Shown here one piece after another: positions 53,710 to 61,259 of a stretch of DNA of 64,000 bases. The DNA lies in contig CAWJJY010000001.1 of NCBI GenBank assembly GCA_963843385.1, positions 248,001 through 312,000 of the forward strand. The letters run 5' to 3'. How positions within the stretch are numbered: the stretch's first letter is position 1; every line of letters starts with the position of its first letter. Made by a program: the position numbers and the translations under genes. The notes below the pieces were generated by a model. The model searched no databases and was not told where the DNA came from. It was given only the letters and a program-made list of their open reading frames with translations. This stretch comes from CAVOHU01 sp963843385. Its GTDB lineage: Bacteria; Acidobacteriota; Vicinamibacteria; Vicinamibacterales; JAKQTR01.

Positions 53710-54594
53710 GTGAAGCGGATCGGATCGGTCGTGGCATTGAGCGTGATGGGCCTGCTGGCCCTGCGTGTAGCTGCCCCGTTTGGGACGGAGGTTTCGGCCG
53801 CCCCGGCGTCGTCATTGCTCGCCAGTCAGGCCGACACCGTCCTGTCGTTCACGCACATCAGGGCGGGAGACCCGGAGGCGCGCGAGTTCCTCTCGGAAGC
53901 CGCGGCCAGGTCATACACCGTAGCCAGGCTCCTGGACGTCATTGAACGCAGCAACGTCATCGTGTACCTGAAACTGTCGCTCGTCTTCCGCCCGTTGCCC
54001 ACCAGTCACACCAGGCTCATTGCCGGAAGCCCAAACGGCTATCGATACCTGTCGGTGACGATTGACTACCGGCTGCAGGAACGGAACCGGGTCGAAATGC
54101 TGGGCCACGAGCTGCAGCACGTCGTCGAGATCGCCCGGGCGACCCATGTGTATTCCGACGACGACCTGATGCGGTTCTACCAGGATACCGGCTACATGAG
54201 CTGGAACGATCGCGCGTTCGAGACGCGCGGTGCCCTCCTCGTGCAGTTGCTGGTCAGCCAGGAGCTGCGCGAGGCGGACCAGCCTCGCACCCTGTTCGAA
54301 GCATATTGTGCCGCGTGCCACGGCCGGGACGGGCGTGGCAGCGGACCGGCGGCGCAATCCATGAAAGCTCCGCCCACCGACCTGACGCGCCTTTCTCAGA
54401 GCAGTGGAGGCGAGTTCCCGTGGTCGCGCGTCGAGCGGTGCATCATGGCGTCGGACCGCCGTGCTCCCGCCAGCGTGACCGAGGGGATGCCCGTGTGGAG
54501 TCCGATCGCATCCCACGAGTCCGACCGGGGGGCCGCCGCCCACGCGCGCGACATCACCTCGTATGTGGAGTCGATCCAACGGAGGCGGCCATAA
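53710..54594 (+). CDS. Exported protein: HELQH metallopeptidase-like domain fused to cytochrome c
   Basis: A 294-residue exported protein starting at GTG 53710 (GGAAGGA upstream) with a hydrophobic export segment (VVALSVMGLLALRVAAP). The first domain (about 45-200) contains EMLGHELQHVVEIA, an HExxH-type zinc motif as in an Acidobacteriota family of small putative peptidases. The second (about 205-294) is a class I cytochrome c: YCAACHGRDGRGSGPAAQSM (CxxCH) with a likely axial Met in EGMPVW. The combination is unusual; an electron-transfer tail on a protease-like domain suggests a redox-linked function, which is speculation. Upstream in-frame codons encode no signal and are not used. Confidence 0.75.
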   Translation: MKRIGSVVALSVMGLLALRVAAPFGTEVSAAPASSLLASQADTVLSFTHIRAGDPEAREFLSEAAARSYTVARLLDVIERSNVIVYLKLSLVFRPLPTSHTRLIAGSPNGYRYLSVTIDYRLQERNRVEMLGHELQHVVEIARATHVYSDDDLMRFYQDTGYMSWNDRAFETRGALLVQLLVSQELREADQPRTLFEAYCAACHGRDGRGSGPAAQSMKAPPTDLTRLSQSSGGEFPWSRVERCIMASDRRAPASVTEGMPVWSPIASHESDRGAAAHARDITSYVESIQRRRP

Positions 54595-54653
54595 GGCTCC
54601 GTTCCTCTGCCCTCGACTTGTAATCAGCAACCATCCAGGTGTATCGTAGGAAG

Positions 54654-54671
54654 ATACCTACCGGTAGGTAT
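54654..54671. promoter_or_regulatory. TetR operator 1 (perfect palindrome)
   Basis: ATACCTACCGGTAGGTAT, an 18-bp perfect palindrome of the type bound by TetR-family repressors of efflux operons, 70 nt upstream of the tetR-like start. Confidence 0.8.
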
Positions 54672-54700
54672 GTGGTGAGTCGACCGTTAGGTGCTATGGA

Positions 54701-54716
54701 ACCTACCGGTCGGTAT
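54701..54716. promoter_or_regulatory. TetR operator 2 (imperfect palindrome)
   Basis: ACCTACCGGTCGGTAT, sharing the CTACCGGT core with operator 1, centred 45 bp downstream of it and 25 nt before the tetR-like start. Two sites suggest cooperative autoregulation of the whole operon. Confidence 0.75.
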
Positions 54717-54741
54717 CACTCGTCTAACCGACTGTTGCGCC

Positions 54742-55377
54742 ATGCAAACACCTGAACTCCCCGCCCCGACCGGCGTTGCCCCTTCCGAGCAGGACGAGCG
54801 CACACGGAATCGACTCCTGCGCGCCGCCGTCGGCATCTTCGACCGGAAAGGCTATGCGACTGCCTCGGTCCGCGAAATCGCCGAGGCGGCGGGCGTCGCC
54901 AAGCCCGCGCTCTACTATCACTTCGGCAGCAAGGAAGGTCTGCTGGTCGCGATCCTCAATCTGGCGGCGCACGAGTTCACCGAGGCCATGGCTCAGGCGG
55001 TCGCACGTCCAGGTACGGCGCGCCAGCGCGTGACAGCGCTCTGCGAAGACGTCTACGCCCTCTTCGAACGGCACGTGCCCCTGGCGCGAGTGGCCTACTC
55101 CGTATTCCTCGGTCCGCCGGACATCGCCCCGGTGTTCGATCTGCGAGTATTCGAATCGCGCCTCCGGGAGGCGTTGCTGCGCCTCATCGAGGACGGCCAG
55201 TCGACGGGAGAATTTCGCCGCCTCGCCCCGGCCGACGTGGCGCTGGCCGTCGTGGGGGTGCTGGATGCTACGGCGGGGCGCCAGCTTCACCCGGTGCTCG
55301 AGCCGGTCGGCGTCGACGGGTTGCGGAGGCTCTTGAACGTGATCTTCGATGGCATCTTAAGTGAGCGGCAGTCGTAA
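54742..55377 (+). CDS. TetR-family transcriptional repressor
   Basis: A 211-residue regulator: N-terminal HTH (RNRLLRAAVGIFDRKGYATA, SVREIAEAAGVAKPALYYHF, GSKEGLLVAILNLA) and a TetR_C-type ligand domain. ATG 54742 is chosen over an upstream ATG at 54691, which would place operator 2 inside the coding region. It sits 14 nt before the efflux genes, so it probably represses the operon until an unknown compound binds. Confidence 0.92.
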   Translation: MQTPELPAPTGVAPSEQDERTRNRLLRAAVGIFDRKGYATASVREIAEAAGVAKPALYYHFGSKEGLLVAILNLAAHEFTEAMAQAVARPGTARQRVTALCEDVYALFERHVPLARVAYSVFLGPPDIAPVFDLRVFESRLREALLRLIEDGQSTGEFRRLAPADVALAVVGVLDATAGRQLHPVLEPVGVDGLRRLLNVIFDGILSERQS

Positions 55378-55391
55378 GGAGAAAACACGCG

Positions 55392-56528
55392 ATGTTACGG
55401 ATGGCTCGTCTCTTTCAATTGTTCATGCTCGTCTCCGCGATCGCGGCAGTGACATCCTGCTCCGGCAACGGCGCCACCGATCCCAAGCGCGGGGCAGTAG
55501 GGCAGGAGGTGGGCAGGCCACCGGTGGCCGTTACGGCGAGCCCGGTGGTCACGGCCGACCTGCAGGAAAGCGTCGAGGTCGTCGGGACGCTCGAACCGAA
55601 GTTCTCGGCCGACGTCAAGTCAGAGGTCACCGGGACGGTCACTGCGGTGTATGTCACCGAGTGGGTTCCAGTTCGAAAGGGGGACCGGCTGGCTCGTCTC
55701 GACACCACCGAGACCGAGGCGGCCATCGAAGCCATCAAGGCCACCGTCGCGCAGGCGAGGGTGGCCGAAGCGCGCGCCCGCCGCGAATACGAACGCGCGC
55801 AACAGCTGAAGCAGTTCGGCTTGATCACCCCGCAGGCCCTGGACGATGCCAAGTCGGCGGTGGAGGCGGCGGAGGCGGCGACATCGGCCTCCAACGCGCA
55901 GATCAAGACCGCGGAGGCGCGCCTCGCCAAGTCGTTCATCGCGTCGCCGATCGACGGGGTTGTCGCCCTGCGCGCGGTGAACGTCGGCGATCGGGTCGAG
56001 AACATGGGCGGCAACAGCCCCCTGTTCCGCATCGTGGACAACCGGATCCTCGACCTCACGATGCTGGTGCCCTCCTCGCGGCTTTCGCTCGTGCGGGTGG
56101 GCCAGCCCATCGGTTTCACGACCGATGCGCTGCCGGGGCGCAAGTTCGCCGGCACGGTCATGTTCATCAATCCCGCGCTCGACCAGGCGACGCGCTCGGC
56201 CAAGGTCGTCGCCGAGGTCTCCAACCGTGACGGGCTGCTCAAGGGCGGCTCGTTCGTGAAGGGCAGCGTGGAGGTGGGGAGCCGGCGAAACGTGGTGCAG
56301 GTCCCGCGCGACGCCCTGCTCAACTGGAATGTCGAGCAGCAGTCGGCCGAGGTGTTCGTCGTCCGCGGCGATCAGGCGGACAGGCGAGTGGTCAAGGTGG
56401 GAACCGCCAACGGGCTGCACGTGGAAGTCGTGTCCGGCCTGAAGCCCGGCGAGCAGGTGGTCACGCGGGGCGGGTTTGCCATCCGCGAGGGCGATCGCGT
56501 CGCGGTGGAGAAGGGACAGGGAGCGTAA
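55392..56528 (+). CDS. RND efflux periplasmic adaptor (membrane fusion lipoprotein)
   Basis: A 378-residue AcrA/MdtA-type adaptor joining the inner-membrane pump to the outer-membrane channel. Lipobox AVTSC at about residues 20-24 indicates a lipid-anchored Cys. The lipoyl/hairpin domain has VVGTLEPKFSADVKSEVTGT, a coiled-coil hairpin (KATVAQARVAEARARREYER to SNAQIKTAEARLAKSFIASP), barrel domain IDGVVALRAVNVGDRVENMG and the C-terminal VVSGLKPGEQVVTRGGFAIR. It is followed after 3 nt by the pump gene, so it belongs to one operon with tetR upstream. Confidence 0.93.
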   Translation: MLRMARLFQLFMLVSAIAAVTSCSGNGATDPKRGAVGQEVGRPPVAVTASPVVTADLQESVEVVGTLEPKFSADVKSEVTGTVTAVYVTEWVPVRKGDRLARLDTTETEAAIEAIKATVAQARVAEARARREYERAQQLKQFGLITPQALDDAKSAVEAAEAATSASNAQIKTAEARLAKSFIASPIDGVVALRAVNVGDRVENMGGNSPLFRIVDNRILDLTMLVPSSRLSLVRVGQPIGFTTDALPGRKFAGTVMFINPALDQATRSAKVVAEVSNRDGLLKGGSFVKGSVEVGSRRNVVQVPRDALLNWNVEQQSAEVFVVRGDQADRRVVKVGTANGLHVEVVSGLKPGEQVVTRGGFAIREGDRVAVEKGQGA

Positions 56529-56531
56529 CCC

Positions 56532-59500
56532 ATGTTCCTGTCAAACCTCTCCATCAGGCGGCCCGTGGTCGCCACCGTGATGATCCTCACGTTGATGACC
56601 CTCGGCCTGTTCTCGTGGCGAAGGCTTCCGGTCGACATGATGCCGGACGTCGAGATCCCCGTGCTCTCGATCATCACGGAGTTCCCGGGCGCGTCGCCGG
56701 AAACGGTCGAGCGCGAGGTGAGCAAGAAGATCGAGGAGGCGGTCAACCCGATCTCGGGCGTCAAGCACGTCAACTCGGTCTCGCGCGAGGGCTTCTCGAC
56801 GGTCATCGTCGAATTCAACCTCGAGGTGAAGATCAACGACGTCTCGCAGGAGGCCCGCGCGAAGATCAATGCGATCCGGCGCGAGCTGCCGGACGGGATG
56901 AAGGAACCGGTCATCCAGAAGTTCGACTTCGCGGCGATGCCGGTCATCTCCCTGGCGGTTCGGTCGAGCACGCTCGGGCCGCGCGCGCTGACGGACCTGG
57001 CCGACCGCAAGATCAAGCGCCGCCTGGAGAGCATTCCCGGCGTGGCAAAAGCCAAGCTGGTCGGCTCTTCGAAGCGGGAAATCGCGGTCGACCTCGATCC
57101 GGCGCGGCTGGCCGCGCTCGGCATGGGCGTCGACGAGGTCGTGGCCGGGCTGTCGTCTGAGAACGTCAACACCCCGCTCGGGCGGCTGACCCAGGGGGGG
57201 CAGGAGATGCCGCTGCGCATCTCCGGCAAGCCCAAGGAGCCGGCCGACTACGCCGGCATGGTGATCGCCCGCCGTGGCAGCGACGCCATCCGCCTGGGGG
57301 ACGTGGCGGAGGTCAAGGACACGGTCGAGGAACAGCGGTCGCTCGCGCTCATCAACGGCGCGCCGGCCGTCGCCGTGGACATCTCCAAGCAGACCAAGGC
57401 GAATACGGTCGCCGTGGTCGACGCCGTCCGGGCGGCGGTCGAGGCGTTGAAGGCGGAGATGCCGGCCGGCACCGAGATTCAGATCGTCCGCGACACGTCG
57501 GTGTTCATCCGCGACTCGGTGACCGACGTGCAGACCTCGCTCGTCCTCGGCGGGCTGCTCACGATCATCATCGTGTTCTGCTTCCTGAACTCGTGGCGGT
57601 CGACGGTCATCACGGGATTGACGCTTCCCATCTCGGTCATCTCGTCGTTCATCGTCATGTACTTCCTGAACATGACGATGAACTCGCTGACGCTGATGGC
57701 CCTGTCTCTCGCCATCGGACTGCTCATCGACGATGCGATCGTCGTGCGGGAGAACATCGTCAGGCACCTCGAGCACGGGGAGGATCACTTCACCGCCGCG
57801 CGCGAGGGCACGACCGAGATCGGCCTCGCGGTGCTGTCCACCTCGATGTCGATCATGGCGGTGTTCGTGCCGGTGGCGTTCATGAAAGGCGTCATCGGGC
57901 GGTTCTTCTTCCAGTTCGGCCTGACCGTTGCGTTCGCCGTCCTGGTGTCGCTGTTCGTGTCGTTCACGCTCGACCCGATGCTGTCCTCGCGATGGCACGA
58001 CCCGGACATTGCGCGCAAGGGACGCCGCAACCCGATCCAGCGGGCGCTCGACGGCTTCAATCGCTGGTTCGAGCGGATGGCCGAGGGGTACAAGCGCGTC
58101 ATCGGCTGGTCGCTCGACCACCGGAAGACCGTCGTCGCCTCGGCGGTCGGCGCCTTCATTGCGGGCCTCGGGGTGTTCGGCATCCTGCAGGCCGAGTTCA
58201 TGACGCCGATGGACCAGGGCGAATTCCTGGTCAAGATCAAGAGCGCACCGGGCTCGTCGCTCGCCGAGACGAGGGGACGCCTCGAACAGGTGCTCAAGGC
58301 GCTCTCGGAGTTCAAGCCGGTCCAGTACACCTACGCGTCGATCGGGGCAGGTGATTCCGACACCGTGCGCGACGCGGCGGTGTTCGTGAAGATCATGCCG
58401 AAAGAAGAGCGTTCGCTCGGCCTCAAGGACTTCGTGCACGACGTCCGCTCGCGGCTGGAGAAGATCCCCGGCGTGGTGCTCTCGGTGCAGGAAGATCCCG
58501 ACTCGTTCCAGAAGCCGCTCGTGATCGTCGTGCAGGGCGACGACATCGCCACGCTGAAACAGTACGCGAGCGCCTTGAAGAAAGAGCTCTACACGGTGCC
58601 CGGCATCGTGGACATCGAGGCGGCGATGGAGCAGGACCTTCCCGAGTACCGCCTCGTCGTCGATCGCGAGCGCGCGGCGGCGTCCGGCGTCGGGAGCGCG
58701 GCCGTCGCCAACAGCGTCGCCCTCCTGGTGGGAGGGCAGGCGGTCTCCACCTACGAAGACGAAGAGGGCGAGGCGGTGAACGTGCGCCTGCGCCTGCCGG
58801 GCAGCCTTCGCGAGAACGTCAACCAGGTCGGCAACCTCAAGATCTCGGTGCCGGGCCAGGACGGCGTCGCGCTGGTGCCCCTCACCGACCTGGTCAGATT
58901 CACGCGATCGAACTCGCCCGCCGAAATCGGGCGCCGCGATCTGGCCAGGCAGGTTACGGTTGACGCCAACCTCGACAAGCTGCCGCTCGGCACCGCCGGC
59001 ACGATGGCGACGAAGGTGGGCGAGCGAATCAAGATGGCTCCGGGCTACAAGATGATCGTCGGCGGCGACACCGAGATCATGGTCGAGTCGTTCGGGTACC
59101 TGGCCGAGGCGCTGCTGCTGGCGGTGATCTTCGTCTACCTGATCCTGGCGGCGCAGTTCGAATCGTTCATCGACCCGCTGTCGATCATGCTGTCGCTGCC
59201 GCTCTCGATCGTCGGCATGGCGGGCACCCTGGCGCTCACGGGCGACACCATCAACATCATGTCGCTCATCGGCCTGATCATGCTGATGGGGCTGGTCACC
59301 AAGAACGCCATCCTGCTCGTCGACTACACCAAGGTCCTCCGGGCGCGAGGCATGGACCGGCGCACGGCGCTCATCACGGCGGGACGCACGCGGCTTCGGC
59401 CCATCCTGATGACGACCTCGGCGATGATCTTCGGCATGCTGCCGTTGTTTTTCGCCCTGGGGAAGGGCGCCGAGTTCCGGGCCCCGATGGCCCGCGCCGT

Positions 59501-61115
59501 CGTTGGCGGGCTCATCACCTCGACGATGCTGACGCTGATCGTCGTGCCCGTCGTCTACTCGATCCTCGACGACATCGCGGCCAAGGTGTTCCGGCGCCGG
59601 CGCCAGGTTGAGGCGGCCGCTGTCAGCGCGGTGCTCGCGCTGGCGATCGCCGTCGGCGCGGCCGCGCCGGCTTCAGCCCAGCAAGCTCTGAGCGGAGCCA
59701 CAAGCGCCGCCCCCGCGTTCATGCCGGCCGGATCGGCGCCTGTGTCGACCGCGCCGATCGGCGGTTCACTGCTCGAACAGGTGAGCCAGGCCGCCGCCTC
59801 GACACCGCCCGCCTCGGTGAAAGTGCTCACGCTGGGCGAGGCGCTGGCGATCGCCGCGAAGCAGAATCGCGACATCCAGAAGGCGATGGAATACAAGAAC
59901 TGGGTGCACGGCAAGTACCTGGAGGAGAAGGCCTCGGCCTTGCCGCAATTGACGCTGGCCGGCAGCGTCATGCGAACCTACGACAACAGCCAGAGCAAGC
60001 TGTTCAGCAGTTTCGCGCCCTCTGGCGAGACCGACAGCAGTTCGACCAAGATCGGCGACATCTTCGGCGGACCGCAGGAAATCCGCACGGCCGAGCTGAA
60101 GCTGACGCAGGTCGTGTTCACGTGGGGACAGGTTGGCGCGGCCGTTCGCGCGGCGAAGCTGGGCTATGACCTCAGCGACCACCAGCTTCGTCGATTCAAG
60201 CAGGCGGTGGCCAAGGACGTGACGACCTCGTTCTGGGACGTGATGGCGGCGCGCGAGTTGCTGCGCATCGCCGAACAGGACGTCGAGCAGAAGGAACGGC
60301 ACCTGCTGGAGGCGACCCGGCGCCAGTCGGCGGGCACCGCGACCGACTTCGACGTGCTCGCGGCGCAGGTGGCCGTGGGCAATGCCAGGCCGTCGGTGAT
60401 CAGGGGACAGAACCTCGTGCGGGTGACGCGCGAGCGGCTGCGCTTCCTGCTGGCGGAAACCACGCAGGAGGTGGACGTGGACGGCAATCTCGCCACCTCC
60501 ACCGAGCCGGCGCCGTCCTACGAGGAGGTGCTCGCGCAGGCGCTCAAGAACCGGCCCGAGCTCGGCGAGATCGACACCACTCGCGGGATCTACGACTCGC
60601 TGGTGACCATCGCGAAGGCGGGGGACAAGCCGCGACTCGATTTCTCCGCCGCGTTCGGGCAGCGCAGCCTGGCACTCAAGACGATCTCGTCGAGCGGCAC
60701 GACGTGGAACGCCGGGCTCTTTGCGACCGTGCCGATCTTCGACGGCTTCCGGACCAAGGGTCGCGTGGCGCAGGCCCGGACCGAGCTGTCGCGGCTGACG
60801 CTGGATGAGCTCAAGCTTCGCGAGGGCATCGCGCTGGAAGTCCGGACGGCCGTTGACGCCGTGCGAGAGGCGTCCGAAATCCTGACCGCGCTGGGCGGCA
60901 CGATGAAGCAGGCGGAGCGTCTCCTGTTCCTGGCGGAGAAGGGGTTCGAGCTCGGCGTGAAGACGCGGCTCGACGTGCAGGATGCTGAACTGAACCTGAT
61001 GAGCGCCCGCGCGAGCCTTGCCGGCGCACAGCGCGACTACCGGGTTGCCCGGGTCAACCTCGAGTGGGTGGCCGGGACACTCGACGGAAACGCCGCGCCC
61101 TCACCCACGAAGTAG
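56532..61115 (+). CDS. RND efflux pump fused to a TolC-type outer-membrane factor
   Basis: A 1527-residue fusion. Residues 1 to about 1020 are a complete HAE-type RND transporter (NLSIRRPVVATVMI, FPGASPETVEREVSKKIEEA, TM4 region with SLAIGLLIDDAIVVRENIV carrying the paired Asp, C-terminal VIARGM-like TLIVVPVVYSILDDI). Then KVFRRRRQ and a hydrophobic stretch lead to AAAPASAQQ: a built-in signal-peptide-like segment (about 1021-1049). Residues 1050-1527 are a TolC-type channel (LTLGEALAIAAKQNRDIQKA, RPELGEIDTTRGIYDSLVTI, GFELGVKTRLDVQDAELNLM). Signal peptidase could cut after ASA (residue 1049) to free the channel. Comparable C-terminal fusions exist for CusA/CzcA-type pumps. Last gene of the tetR-controlled operon. 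Confidence 0.9.
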   Translation: MFLSNLSIRRPVVATVMILTLMTLGLFSWRRLPVDMMPDVEIPVLSIITEFPGASPETVEREVSKKIEEAVNPISGVKHVNSVSREGFSTVIVEFNLEVKINDVSQEARAKINAIRRELPDGMKEPVIQKFDFAAMPVISLAVRSSTLGPRALTDLADRKIKRRLESIPGVAKAKLVGSSKREIAVDLDPARLAALGMGVDEVVAGLSSENVNTPLGRLTQGGQEMPLRISGKPKEPADYAGMVIARRGSDAIRLGDVAEVKDTVEEQRSLALINGAPAVAVDISKQTKANTVAVVDAVRAAVEALKAEMPAGTEIQIVRDTSVFIRDSVTDVQTSLVLGGLLTIIIVFCFLNSWRSTVITGLTLPISVISSFIVMYFLNMTMNSLTLMALSLAIGLLIDDAIVVRENIVRHLEHGEDHFTAAREGTTEIGLAVLSTSMSIMAVFVPVAFMKGVIGRFFFQFGLTVAFAVLVSLFVSFTLDPMLSSRWHDPDIARKGRRNPIQRALDGFNRWFERMAEGYKRVIGWSLDHRKTVVASAVGAFIAGLGVFGILQAEFMTPMDQGEFLVKIKSAPGSSLAETRGRLEQVLKALSEFKPVQYTYASIGAGDSDTVRDAAVFVKIMPKEERSLGLKDFVHDVRSRLEKIPGVVLSVQEDPDSFQKPLVIVVQGDDIATLKQYASALKKELYTVPGIVDIEAAMEQDLPEYRLVVDRERAAASGVGSAAVANSVALLVGGQAVSTYEDEEGEAVNVRLRLPGSLRENVNQVGNLKISVPGQDGVALVPLTDLVRFTRSNSPAEIGRRDLARQVTVDANLDKLPLGTAGTMATKVGERIKMAPGYKMIVGGDTEIMVESFGYLAEALLLAVIFVYLILAAQFESFIDPLSIMLSLPLSIVGMAGTLALTGDTINIMSLIGLIMLMGLVTKNAILLVDYTKVLRARGMDRRTALITAGRTRLRPILMTTSAMIFGMLPLFFALGKGAEFRAPMARAVVGGLITSTMLTLIVVPVVYSILDDIAAKVFRRRRQVEAAAVSAVLALAIAVGAAAPASAQQALSGATSAAPAFMPAGSAPVSTAPIGGSLLEQVSQAAASTPPASVKVLTLGEALAIAAKQNRDIQKAMEYKNWVHGKYLEEKASALPQLTLAGSVMRTYDNSQSKLFSSFAPSGETDSSSTKIGDIFGGPQEIRTAELKLTQVVFTWGQVGAAVRAAKLGYDLSDHQLRRFKQAVAKDVTTSFWDVMAARELLRIAEQDVEQKERHLLEATRRQSAGTATDFDVLAAQVAVGNARPSVIRGQNLVRVTRERLRFLLAETTQEVDVDGNLATSTEPAPSYEEVLAQALKNRPELGEIDTTRGIYDSLVTIAKAGDKPRLDFSAAFGQRSLALKTISSSGTTWNAGLFATVPIFDGFRTKGRVAQARTELSRLTLDELKLREGIALEVRTAVDAVREASEILTALGGTMKQAERLLFLAEKGFELGVKTRLDVQDAELNLMSARASLAGAQRDYRVARVNLEWVAGTLDGNAAPSPTK

Positions 61116-61143
61116 GCAATCGCGACTCGACCTGTCAGACGAG

Positions 61144-61187
61144 CGCTCCCGAGGGTTCCCGGGTTCGAATGGGGATCCTCGGGAGCG
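61144..61187. terminator. Bidirectional hairpin terminator
   Basis: cgctcccgagg and cctcgggagcg (11-bp perfect stem, 22-nt loop) then tttcgcgtt. It lies between the end of the efflux operon and the convergent phosphatase gene, and can fold on either strand. Confidence 0.7.
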
Positions 61188-61259
61188 TTTCGCGTTCCTT
61201 GCCCCGCCCTTGCCTCAATCGCGAAGCGTCGTGACGCCTTCCCCGGGACATCGTCCGGG

